From NCBI GenBank assembly GCA_963975425.1, contig CAXBGS010000005.1:186001-250000 (forward strand): DNA of 64,000 nucleotides, read 5' to 3'. Numbering within the stretch: the stretch's first letter is position 1; each line of letters starts with the position of its first letter. A program made the translations under genes and the position numbers. The notes under the pieces are model-generated. The model had not been told where the DNA came from. It searched no databases and saw only the letters and a program-made list of their open reading frames with translations. Below are positions 34,674-43,259 of the stretch, in pieces. The stretch comes from CAXBGS01 sp963975425. Its GTDB lineage: Bacteria; Planctomycetota; Planctomycetia; Pirellulales; Pirellulaceae.

Positions 34674-36011
34674 CTACGCCTGAACCGACGCGTTTGAAAA
34701 CCCAACGGCAGGAAAGACGGGAATCACCACCGCCGACTGCTCGGCGGCAACGGCGGCAATGGATTCTTTCAGGACATCGAGACCGCGGACCAACAGATCC
34801 GTTTCGATGGTTAGGGCTGGCATGACCTTCAAGACTTCGTCATCAGCACCAGATGATTCGATCAACAGCCCACGATGGAACGCTTCGCGAATCACCTTCT
34901 TTGCGAACTCACCGGACCCAACATCCAGTCCCCAAATCATGCCCCGGCCACGGACCGAGAACGAATGCGAACCGAACGACTGACACAATTCCAATAGATA
35001 GTTTTGGACAATCTCGCCACGTGCCGCAATTTGCGACTCGAAATCGCCGCAACGCCAGTGCTGCAGAACGGCGGTTGCCGCAACAAACGCTAAGTTGTTT
35101 CCGCGAAACGTACCGGTGTGCTCTCCTGGTTGCCATGCATCGCACTCGGGACGAATCAAGACCAACGACAGCGGCAGCCCACCACCGATCGATTTCGACA
35201 AGCAAACAATATCAGGAGTGATCGAAGCGTGTTCGAAGCTGAAGAACTTTCCAGCTCGGCCGTTTCCAACTTGAATATCATCGACGATTAGCAGGATATC
35301 ATGTCGTTGGCAAAGTTCGGCGATGCGGCGAAGCCACTGGACACTGGCCACGTTAACGCCACCTTCGCCCTGGATCGTTTCCAAGATAATCGCAGCCGGG
35401 ACCGGCAGTCCGCTGCTCTGGTCACTCAACATTTTTTCCAGCAGCAGGCTCGTATCTTGATTTCCCAAATAACCGTCAAACGGCAGATGGGATACGTTGT
35501 TACGATCACCGTAGTACTCGCTGTGATAATAGTCGTTCGCGGTCAGCGCCAACGCCCCGAGCGAGTGTCCGTGATAAGCATGGGTGAACGCGATGACATG
35601 CGAACGCCGCTTCGATTTGCGAGCGAGCTTGACCGCCGCTTCCACGGCATTTGTACCTGTTGGACCGGTAAACTGAATTTTGTAATCCAGCTGGCGTGGC
35701 TTTAAGATCACTTCGGACAATGCGTCCAAAAACGCCACTTTGGCCTTGGTGACGGTGTCGAGCGAGTGCTGGATTCCGTCAGACTCGATGTAATCGATCA
35801 GCGCTTGCTTTGCTGCCGGGTTGTTATGCCCGTAGTTCAAAGATCCCGCGCCGCAGAAGAAGTCGATAAATTGTCGACCATTAGTGTCTTTCAAAATCGA
35901 ACCGACTGCGCTTTCAAACACCGTCGGAAACAGCCGTGCGTAGCCACGCACGGCCGATTCAATTCCTTCGATCGGATCAGTAACGTTTTTGGCAGGCGTT
36001 CGGTGCGACAT
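34674..36011 (-). CDS. EctB/PvdH-like 2,4-diaminobutyrate aminotransferase
   Basis: 445 residues from ATG 36011. The class III aminotransferase fold is clear: ARLFPTVFESAVGS and FFCGAGSLNYGHNNP follow the EctB/PvdH type, FTGPTGTNAVEAAVKLAR binds PLP phosphate, IVDDIQVGNGRAG holds the acidic PLP partner, and LSKSIGGGLP has Lys273. The family makes L-2,4-diaminobutyrate from aspartate semialdehyde and glutamate. The ectoine partners EctA and EctC are absent, so ectoine is unlikely; instead the product can feed the adjacent adenylation domain. It is first of a three-gene minus-strand operon, diverging from guaD. Confidence 0.85.
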   Translation of the reverse strand: MSHRTPAKNVTDPIEGIESAVRGYARLFPTVFESAVGSILKDTNGRQFIDFFCGAGSLNYGHNNPAAKQALIDYIESDGIQHSLDTVTKAKVAFLDALSEVILKPRQLDYKIQFTGPTGTNAVEAAVKLARKSKRRSHVIAFTHAYHGHSLGALALTANDYYHSEYYGDRNNVSHLPFDGYLGNQDTSLLLEKMLSDQSSGLPVPAAIILETIQGEGGVNVASVQWLRRIAELCQRHDILLIVDDIQVGNGRAGKFFSFEHASITPDIVCLSKSIGGGLPLSLVLIRPECDAWQPGEHTGTFRGNNLAFVAATAVLQHWRCGDFESQIAARGEIVQNYLLELCQSFGSHSFSVRGRGMIWGLDVGSGEFAKKVIREAFHRGLLIESSGADDEVLKVMPALTIETDLLVRGLDVLKESIAAVAAEQSAVVIPVFPAVGFSNASVQA

Positions 36012-36320
36012 CGACGTCAGTGGGTGTGCTTTGCAACAACGGTTTCTAATGACAAGGAACATTACGTTCACCCCGATGCCGGTCAAAACCTATACGGGAT
36101 CGGCAAAGCAGTTGCGATGGATTGCGAGACGGATCAAGCGGTATCGACGGATTAATCCGGTTGTAGGGGGGGCTCGAATTCATAGGTACTCGCGCACTGA
36201 TGGGCCCAACGGGAGCTTTGGCCCGACAGAGCGGCAGACTAGAATCGGACGAAGAGAATTGAAACACAGCCAAAAAACCTCCACCAAGACCACGAAGCGG
36301 TAGCACGCGTTAAGAATCAC
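36012..36320. other. Divergent spacer between the NRPS-like operon and guaD
   Basis: This 309-base spacer must contain the promoters of both units. No convincing hexamer pair, repeat, palindrome or RNA element was found. Confidence 0.4.
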
Positions 36321-37562
36321 ATGATTGTTGCTGGGCAATTACTGCTAGACGAATCCAATCGCGATGGAACAGGAATGTGCCGGATTGAGCCGGGTTTCAT
36401 TCGCATCGATGATTCTCACATCGTCGACGTCCAGGTCGGCGACATCCCCAAGACCGCTGAACTGGGGGACGCGCAAACGCTGGTCTCGCCGGGGATGATC
36501 GACGCCCACCTGCACTTTCCTCAATTCGATATGATCGGTGCCCACGGCATGCCGCTGTTGGACTGGCTTAGCGGCGTTACGTTTCCTGAGGAAATGCGAT
36601 GGGCGGACGAAGACTATGCGAAAGCAATGTCGCGCCGCGTCATCAATCAACTGTTGTCATTCGGGACGACCGGCATTTGCGCGTACGCAACGGTGCATCA
36701 CCAGTCAGCTCGCGCGGCGCTGCAGATCGCCGATGAAATCGGGCTCCGCGGTGCGATTGGGCAGGTCTTGATGGATCGCAATGCGCCTGAGGAACTGTGC
36801 CGCGATCGGAATCAACTGCTAGATGAGGCGGCGACACTCTGCGATGAATTTCCTGCGCACTCGAACATGGCATCGGCGGTCACGCCACGGTTTGCAATCT
36901 CTTGCACCGAACCTCTACTTGAAGGTGCCGGCCGATTGGCGAGCCAGTCCGGCGCGATCGTGCAAACTCATCTCGCCGAAACGGTCAACGAATGCCAAGT
37001 CGTCAGTGAACTCTTTGACGGGCGGGACTACGTTGATGTCTATGAGAGTGCCGGGCTGCTGGGCAACCGTTCTGTTTTCGGACACGGCATCCACTTAGGC
37101 CCTCGGGATCGAGCCAAATTGAAGCAGGCGGGAGCAACCATTGCGCACTGTCCCACAGCCAACTCATTCTTGCGCAGCGGAACAATGGATCGAGAACAGC
37201 TCACCAGCGACACCGTTTCCATTGCGATCGGAAGTGATATTGGGGCCGGATACGAACGCAGCATGGTGCGCGTCGCGCGGGCGATGATCGAGGCGGCTGC
37301 GCTGATCGGAAACGGTTTCCCCGACGCAGGCACGGCTTGGCACACCATCACCGCAGGCAACGCAGACCATTTACGTTTATCGGATGTGGGGCGACTGAGA
37401 ATTGGTCACCGGGCGGACATTGTCTTGTCGCGGCCGGACATTCCTTGGCTGGAAAGGAACCAAAATCCGCTCGCGACGCTGATGTTCGCGTGGGACGATC
37501 GCTGGATTCAAAACGTGCTGCTCCGCGGACGAAGTGTCTATCAGCCAACAAGCCGAATGTAG
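36321..37562 (+). CDS. guaD: Guanine deaminase-type amidohydrolase
   Basis: 413 residues. Metal ligands of the amidohydrolase fold are visible: DAHLHFP (His63, His65), QTHLAET, HGIHL and the Asp in GSDIGAG. The motifs TFPEE, HCPTANSFLRSG and GAGYERSM are characteristic of guanine deaminase, which converts guanine to xanthine with release of ammonia. Cytoplasmic, no signal peptide. No purine-uptake genes are adjacent. An aminohydrolase for a related base cannot be excluded. Confidence 0.87.
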   Translation: MIVAGQLLLDESNRDGTGMCRIEPGFIRIDDSHIVDVQVGDIPKTAELGDAQTLVSPGMIDAHLHFPQFDMIGAHGMPLLDWLSGVTFPEEMRWADEDYAKAMSRRVINQLLSFGTTGICAYATVHHQSARAALQIADEIGLRGAIGQVLMDRNAPEELCRDRNQLLDEAATLCDEFPAHSNMASAVTPRFAISCTEPLLEGAGRLASQSGAIVQTHLAETVNECQVVSELFDGRDYVDVYESAGLLGNRSVFGHGIHLGPRDRAKLKQAGATIAHCPTANSFLRSGTMDREQLTSDTVSIAIGSDIGAGYERSMVRVARAMIEAAALIGNGFPDAGTAWHTITAGNADHLRLSDVGRLRIGHRADIVLSRPDIPWLERNQNPLATLMFAWDDRWIQNVLLRGRSVYQPTSRM

Positions 37563-37616
37563 CACGGCGCCTTTGACTACCTTGCCACCGTCGAACCTTT
37601 CCCCGTCACGAACGGG

Positions 37617-39023
37617 TCATTTCCGTGCCGGGATGGCCAAATTGTCTGGAACTTCGTCGACGCCGGATTGATGCGTCTGCAGTGCTTGCTGCAAGCTCTT
37701 GACGATATCAGGATGCTGGTCTGCGACGTCGAACTGCTCTGCCGAATCATGTTCGACTTGATACAGTTGAGGCTTGTCGATCTTTTGCTCACGGCCATAA
37801 AAAATCGGCTCCCGAAGCTTCACGTGAAGCTTCCATGGCCCCTGGCGAACCGCATGCAACTCGCCTCGCGTCCAATAAAAGATCCCATCGCGTGCGCTCG
37901 GCCCCGTCCCCAACAACACCGATGTCAGGTCGACGCTGTCTAGTTGCCGGTCACTTGGCAGGCTTGCACCAGACAGATTCGCGAATGTTGCCATCAAGTC
38001 CATCGTGGACCCAAGTTCGGTAACGACGCCTTGCGGGATCTTGCCGGGCCAGCGAAAAATTGTGGGGACTCGCATACCGCCTTCGAACGTCGTTCCTTTA
38101 CCGGCGCGAAGAGGCCCCGCCGAACCTCCATGCGTTTGGAAGGACAACCACGGGCCGTTGTCGGACGAGAAAACGACGAGCGTCTGCTCATCGATGCCTG
38201 ACTCTTTTAGCGCATCGAGTACACGTCCAACGTTCGCATCGATCTCTTCAATCACATCGCCAAATAGTCCCCGGCGGCTCGACGATTGAAACTCCTTGGA
38301 CGCGAACAATGGGATGTGCGGCATCGAATGCGCCAAGTACACAAAGAAAGGCTGGCTTTTGTGTTCTTTGATGAACTTGATCGCTTCGGTCGTGTAGCGC
38401 TGCGTGATGGTGGTCTGATCGGCAGGTTGTTCCACGATCATCTCATCTCGCATCAACGGAACGTTGTAGGATTCCGTTTCCGCAAAATAGTTCGGATCGC
38501 GATGCGCTTCGTTGCGATAGTTGGCGGAATCTGCAACACGATCCATGTCGTTCGAGTAGGGAATCCCGTAATAGGTGTCAAAGCCCTGCGCCGTTGGCAA
38601 GAATTCAGGCAGATGTCCCAGGTGCCACTTTCCAAAACAGCCATTTGCGTATCCTTGCGGTTTCAGCATTTCTGCGAGAGTGATTTCTTCTGGTGGCAGG
38701 CCTCCACCGGAATCGGGGAACAGCACCGCGCGCTTGCTTGACGTCATTCCATTGCGGATCGGATAGCGTCCGGTCATCAGCGCCGCACGACTCGGGGTAC
38801 AAACTGGCGCTGCGACGTAGAACTGCGTCCACTTTTGTCCTTCAGCCGCCATTCGGTCCAGATTCGGCGTCTCGATCGCAGGGTTGCCGAAGCAGTTCAC
38901 ATCGCCGTACCCCATGTCATCGCAAAAGATGACCACGAAATTGGGCGGTTGCTGGGCCATTGCCAATGGCGACACCATCGCCGTCATCAACAGCGTTAAC
39001 CGCAAGCATAAAAAAACATTCAT
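37617..39023 (-). CDS. Secreted arylsulfatase
   Basis: 468 residues from ATG 39023, starting with a signal peptide (LRLTLLMTAMVSPLAMAQ). PNFVVIFCDDMGYGD holds metal-binding Asp residues, and the formylglycine motif is CTPSR with Cys75, the canonical C-x-P-x-R. GYANGCFGKWHLGH and VVFSSDNGPWL are standard sulfatase motifs. It would remove sulfate esters from polysaccharide or aryl substrates in the periplasm and depends on a formylglycine-generating enzyme not found here. Converges with guaD, 54 bases away. Confidence 0.93.
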   Translation of the reverse strand: MNVFLCLRLTLLMTAMVSPLAMAQQPPNFVVIFCDDMGYGDVNCFGNPAIETPNLDRMAAEGQKWTQFYVAAPVCTPSRAALMTGRYPIRNGMTSSKRAVLFPDSGGGLPPEEITLAEMLKPQGYANGCFGKWHLGHLPEFLPTAQGFDTYYGIPYSNDMDRVADSANYRNEAHRDPNYFAETESYNVPLMRDEMIVEQPADQTTITQRYTTEAIKFIKEHKSQPFFVYLAHSMPHIPLFASKEFQSSSRRGLFGDVIEEIDANVGRVLDALKESGIDEQTLVVFSSDNGPWLSFQTHGGSAGPLRAGKGTTFEGGMRVPTIFRWPGKIPQGVVTELGSTMDLMATFANLSGASLPSDRQLDSVDLTSVLLGTGPSARDGIFYWTRGELHAVRQGPWKLHVKLREPIFYGREQKIDKPQLYQVEHDSAEQFDVADQHPDIVKSLQQALQTHQSGVDEVPDNLAIPARK

Positions 39024-39118
39024 AATTGTGATTGGCGTTCGAGTACGTTTCGGCCCATCAAACGCGTTGCCGCATTCGAATATCTCTGCAGACACAGCAA
39101 GCCAGGGTACACAGCGAG

Positions 39119-40654
39119 CTAGGGTAGTGATCGGGTGAGCATCCGCTCTAATTCCGTGCGGATGATATTGTAGTCGGGTTCGCCGGCCAAGTTCTGGGTC
39201 TCCGATGGATCGGTGCGGTGATCATACAACTCACGAGCGACAATTTCGTTGCTCGACGAATCGAACCAAGCGACATAGCGGTAATCGGAGGTGCGCACGG
39301 CACGCCCCATGTACCGATCGCGAAACCTCGTGTACTGACTCATCGCGTGACTGTCCGTCACGACACCGGGGTTGCGCAGCGAATCGACTAAACTTTCCCC
39401 TTCGAGATGGCTTGGTGCCGGCACCGAACACAACTCACAGAGCGTTGGATAAAGATCCACCAACTCGGCGATCGATTGCGTGCGCGCCGCGGCAAGATCC
39501 GGGGCACTGATCATCAAGGGGACTCGTGTGGCGATTTCAAAATTGGTCATCTTGCCCCAAGCACTGTGTTCACCGAGATGCCAACCATGATCTGCGAACA
39601 GCATCACGACGGTCTCGTCCCGACGACCGGACGCTTCCAGCGCATCAAGCACTCGGCCCACTTGCGCGTCGACAAAACTGACGCATGCGGCATAGGCATG
39701 CACTAAATCAATTTGCGTTTGCTGATCGATCGGTCCCCGTTTGGCCACACCCAGATAGCTGCGCAGTTCATAACCGTTTAGATCCATCGCTTGTTGTCGC
39801 GTCGGCTTGGGCGGCATTTCAATCCCGAAACGACTTGCCGCCCCTGCATAGCCGTCGGAATTGAACCAGCCCATTAGCGGCATTTCTGCCTTGGGCAGCG
39901 GGACCGACGTCAACCAAGTCGCATCGGGACGATAAAGATCGAAGTATTTTTTGGGTGCAACAAAAGGAAGATGCGGTCGGCGGTATCCAACGGCCATCAA
40001 CCGAGGCTGATCAATATCCGTTCGCGCGATCGATTGCAAAACCGCGTCGGTCATTCGTCCGGCGAACAGATGATCGTCGGGGACATCGGGACTTTGCATG
40101 ACCGGGCATGCGAACCGATCGGCAATTTTTGTCGGCGCTGTCGGATCCGACTCGTCGATGACTTCCCACATCTCTCGTTCACGACCGGGCAAAGAGGGCT
40201 GCGACCAATCGCCGGCGTTATCCCATCCGTCGTGATAGATCTTGCCAAAGCTCTGTGTGTGATAGCCGTGCTGCTTCAGCCAAGCGGCGATCGAATATGC
40301 CTGAGGCCGGCGTTTGCGAAACGATCTGACGTCACGTTCATTGTTGCTGTAGACATCGATCGCATCGGGACGCAACCCCGTCATCAACGACAATCGCGAC
40401 GTGCCACATTTTGCATATTGGCAATACGCTTTGTCAAAAACGACGCTCTCAGAAGCGAGCCGATCGATATTCGGCGTATGGATTCGGGTGTCACCGTAGC
40501 AGCCCAGCATGGGTCTGAGATCGTCGATGACCAGCATCAAGACGTCTGGGCGATCGGCACCGGCCGATGTAACCCACGTCGCGGCGAAAAGGCCGACGAC
40601 GATCCACGCATACGCACAACCTGTTTTCAGCCAGGCTTTCGATCCAGAACACAT
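39119..40654 (-). CDS. Secreted iduronate-2-sulfatase-like sulfatase with atypical CGTSR motif
   Basis: 511 residues; a signal peptide is visible (CAYAWIVVGLFAATWVTSAGA). VLMLVIDDLRPMLGCYGD and LFADHGWHLGEHSAWGKM are typical of the iduronate-2-sulfatase-like group. The modification site reads KCGTSRLSLMTG: Cys83 is followed by G-T-S-R, with Thr where the maturation enzyme normally needs Pro or Ala. The protein may be poorly modified or use a tolerant maturation enzyme. It lies upstream of the first sulfatase on the same strand with about 95 bases between, so both may be cotranscribed. Confidence 0.9.
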   Translation of the reverse strand: MCSGSKAWLKTGCAYAWIVVGLFAATWVTSAGADRPDVLMLVIDDLRPMLGCYGDTRIHTPNIDRLASESVVFDKAYCQYAKCGTSRLSLMTGLRPDAIDVYSNNERDVRSFRKRRPQAYSIAAWLKQHGYHTQSFGKIYHDGWDNAGDWSQPSLPGREREMWEVIDESDPTAPTKIADRFACPVMQSPDVPDDHLFAGRMTDAVLQSIARTDIDQPRLMAVGYRRPHLPFVAPKKYFDLYRPDATWLTSVPLPKAEMPLMGWFNSDGYAGAASRFGIEMPPKPTRQQAMDLNGYELRSYLGVAKRGPIDQQTQIDLVHAYAACVSFVDAQVGRVLDALEASGRRDETVVMLFADHGWHLGEHSAWGKMTNFEIATRVPLMISAPDLAAARTQSIAELVDLYPTLCELCSVPAPSHLEGESLVDSLRNPGVVTDSHAMSQYTRFRDRYMGRAVRTSDYRYVAWFDSSSNEIVARELYDHRTDPSETQNLAGEPDYNIIRTELERMLTRSLP

Positions 40655-40861
40655 CAGAGCTAGCTCCCCGCGCAGTACCCCCTGCCCGATTTGAACGAGC
40701 GTTTCCGAACCGAAAAGGTCCGGCGTCCTGGGCCTCTAGACGAAGGGGGCGCGTGTCGTTGGTGGGTCGGTGAGGTGGGGCGCTGCACCGTCGGAAGGAG
40801 ACCCAAACGGAGCAGCGGAAACCGTAGCCAACGAATGTAATCGAGCGGTCGTGCGGACGCG

Positions 40862-41452
40862 CTACTTGGCGTCGATACTTTTGACGACTTTGTCAATCAA
40901 TCCATATTCGGCCGCCTCGTCAGCCGACATGAACCGGTCACGGTCCGTATCAGTTTCGATCTTTTCCAGCGAGTGGCCGGTGTGTTCGATCATGATCTCG
41001 TTCATTCGCTGCTTGATGCGACGAAGTTCCGCGACATGAATTTCCACTTCGCGTGCGGTTCCCTGCATGCCAGCGAGCGGCTGGTGAATCATGATTCGGG
41101 CATTGGGCAGGGCGAATCGTTTTCCCTTGGCGCCCGCGGTCAACAACACGGCACCCATCGAAGCGGCTTGTCCGATGCAGTAGGTCGCGACGTCGCATGA
41201 GACGAATTGCATCGTGTCATAGATCGCCATCCCGGCCGTGATACTGCCACCCGGGCTGTTGATGTACAGATGGATGTCTTCTTTGGGGTTATCCGATTGC
41301 AGGAACAACATCTGCGCGACCAACGCGTTGGAGATGTCGTCATTGACCTGTTGGCCAAGAAAGATAATCCGATCCTTGAGCAGCCGGCTGTAGATGTCGT
41401 AAACGCGTTCTTCGCGACCGCTTTTTTCGACGACGTAGGGGATCATGGGCAT
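40862..41452 (-). CDS. clpP: ATP-dependent Clp protease proteolytic subunit, paralogue 1
   Basis: 196 residues, ordinary ClpP length. Catalytic Ser98 is in GQAASMGAVLL, His123 in MIHQPLAG, and the Asp follows in ETDTDRDRFM. Substrate-binding INSPGGS is present. Tetradecameric rings pair with ClpX or ClpA, neither of which is in the window. It is second of two clpP genes, 104 bases after the paralogue. No tig gene precedes the pair. Confidence 0.95.
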   Translation of the reverse strand: MPMIPYVVEKSGREERVYDIYSRLLKDRIIFLGQQVNDDISNALVAQMLFLQSDNPKEDIHLYINSPGGSITAGMAIYDTMQFVSCDVATYCIGQAASMGAVLLTAGAKGKRFALPNARIMIHQPLAGMQGTAREVEIHVAELRRIKQRMNEIMIEHTGHSLEKIETDTDRDRFMSADEAAEYGLIDKVVKSIDAK

Positions 41453-41556
41453 AGCAAGTAACTTTCAAATAAATGTTTCGCGGTGAGCAAAGGATGAGTT
41501 GCGATCCGTCGGGTGCACACAATGGCATCGCCAGAAGCACCCGGCTGGTGGATCAC

Positions 41557-42216
41557 TTATGACTGGTCGTCGTCATCGTCACCCGCTGGTGGCTTCGTCA
41601 GAATGTCATCGACCAATCCGTATTCCTTGGCCTCTTGAGCGCTGAGGAAGAAATCGCGATCGGTGTCTTTCGCGATTTTCTCGACGGTTTGTCCACTATG
41701 TTGGCTGATGATTTCGTTCAACACGTCTCGATAACGGAACATTTCTGCGGCCTGGATTTCGATATCGCTGACTTGGCCGCCGACGCCGCCCATCGGCTGG
41801 TGCATCATCACACGGCTGTTGGGCAAACAGAATCGTTTGTCTTTCGCTCCGCCGACCAGCAACACGGCCGCACCGCTGCAGGCTTCGCCAACGCAGTAGG
41901 TCGCGACCGGGCACGATAACATCTGCATCGTGTCGTAAATGGCCAGCGTCGCGGTCACGCTGCCGCCGGGCGAGTTCAAGTAAAAGTGGATGTCCTTGCG
42001 GCGGTTTTCGCTCTGCAAGTACAGCAATTTCATCACGACGTCATTGGCGTTGGCGTAGTGGATTTCGCCCTGCAAGAACACGATTCGATTTTCCAGCAGC
42101 AAATCGCCGAGCGTCATTTGACGCTGACGCTGGTAACTTTGGTAAGACTGGCTGCTAGTAAGGTCGCGACCCGACATCGATTCGCGAGCGAGTTGTGGCG
42201 GCAGCGGGAAGTTCAT
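41557..42216 (-). CDS. clpP: ATP-dependent Clp protease proteolytic subunit, paralogue 2
   Basis: 219 residues from ATG 42216; the frame runs to 42561 but that part is not ClpP-like. Catalytic Ser114 is in VGEACSGAAVLL (S-G-A-A in place of S-M-G-A), His139 in VMMHQPMGG. The N-terminus is long and Gln/Ser-rich (SYQSYQRQRQ), and the C-terminus ends in an Asp run. Divergence around the active site suggests a specialised or mixed ring with paralogue 1. Confidence 0.93.
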   Translation of the reverse strand: MNFPLPPQLARESMSGRDLTSSQSYQSYQRQRQMTLGDLLLENRIVFLQGEIHYANANDVVMKLLYLQSENRRKDIHFYLNSPGGSVTATLAIYDTMQMLSCPVATYCVGEACSGAAVLLVGGAKDKRFCLPNSRVMMHQPMGGVGGQVSDIEIQAAEMFRYRDVLNEIISQHSGQTVEKIAKDTDRDFFLSAQEAKEYGLVDDILTKPPAGDDDDDQS

Positions 42217-42670
42217 AGGGTGACTTTCGGACAAGTGGATTGTCGATGGCGAATGTTGGTTACAAGCCGTATTTAGATACACGCCGTAGCCGTAAGTGTT
42301 CGCGATTATCCGCCAGATGACAAGACCGGTGCCGAAACCGACAATCCGGAGCGCCGAGGCAGCCGTTTTCGCGAGTTTCACCCAGCATCCGTTCACTTCT
42401 GCCAGCCACCTCGCTCGATCTTTCGCCGGGCGAATCGTATTTACCGACGACTGGGAACCAAGCATGGCGAGCCCCGCCGAACCCTGAACCGGCAAAACGG
42501 CTCCATCTTCGGGGCGGATCGTGCCGCAATCACATCGGCCGATGCACGACTTGGGGCTCAAGAATTGGCATCATCATTCCGATAGACTCCGTTGGGTAAG
42601 GTGATGGGATTTGTGAGATGATGAGGATATTGACTCCTCGGCACAGAACTCCTAAGTTTCTACCTTCATT
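42217..42670. other. Spacer upstream of clpP2
   Basis: 454 bases between clpP2 and tRNA-Cys. An open frame continuing clpP2 upstream is not conserved-looking. The clpP promoter is probably here, but no clear hexamers, heat-shock element or terminator were identified. Confidence 0.4.
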
Positions 42671-42744
42671 GGCGACGTGCCCGAGTGGTCTAAGGGAGCT
42701 GATTGCAAATCAGCGATTCGTGGGTTCGAATCCCACCGTCGCCT
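42671..42744 (+). tRNA. tRNA-Cys (anticodon GCA)
   Basis: A complete cloverleaf: acceptor GGCGACG pairs with CGTCGCC; D-stem CCC/GGG; anticodon arm GCTGA-TTGCAAA-TCAGC with GCA; T-arm GTGGG-TTCGAAT-CCCAC. The discriminator base is T, as expected for cysteine. CCA is not encoded. It reads on the plus strand, alone. Confidence 0.96.
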
Positions 42745-43259
42745 CTTCGATGAATCGACCGACGTGTCGACCCAACGAGCCACAGGACTTCATACGAAAG
42801 TCTTTTCGATTTCGGTAATCTTCGAGCTTTTCGCTCGTTGACTCGGCTGCTGTCGCCCAACGGTGCGACACGTTTCGGTGAAAATGGCGACCGATGAAAA
42901 CCTCGACACGGGCGTCTGTAAGCTTTCACGAGACGCAAAGCCTTTCGAGAGACGCCTTTTGCTAGCGCCGCAACCTAAGATTAGCCTGCGGCCAGCGTTG
43001 CACGCAGCCTCGTGACGTAACCCGCTTTTTGCCGTCGCGCCGGCCAATTGTTTTCTTGATGTTGCGCAGGCTAACCGTTTTCTTGTTGTCGCGCAGGGTC
43101 GAACCGTTGACCGCAGCGGAAGCGTCGATCAAGCGATTTCGATCAGAAACCGCACCGCCCACAATTCCTTGGGATGGTGCCGCAAAGGGATGGTGCCGCA
43201 AAACTCAGACGGCTTGAAGCGATTCGGCTTGTCTTTCGCCATCGGTTAGAAAAACAGCA
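42745..43259. repeat. Repeat-rich spacer after tRNA-Cys
   Basis: This 515-base spacer has no credible gene. It holds three degenerate 26-29 base copies starting near 43024, 43050 and 43077 (GTTTTCTTG...GCGCAGG type), an imperfect pair around 42920-42955 (CACGAGACGC/CGAGAGACGC), and an exact 16-base direct duplication, GGGATGGTGCCGCAAA, at 43171-43186 and 43187-43202. Possible relic of slippage or an old integration site beside a tRNA; no integrase is present. Confidence 0.65.

Noticed and set aside
34674..36011. Ectoine biosynthesis operon
   Set aside because: Only the EctB-type aminotransferase is present; the following genes are an adenylation fusion and a hydrolase, not EctA or EctC.
40660..40896. 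78-residue open frame between the sulfatase and clpP genes
   Set aside because: Pro/Ser/Arg-rich, no ribosome site, overlaps the end of clpP; not supported.
42217..42561. N-terminal extension of clpP2 (115 residues)
   Set aside because: No ClpP propeptide likeness, and the ATG at 42216 gives the normal ClpP start.
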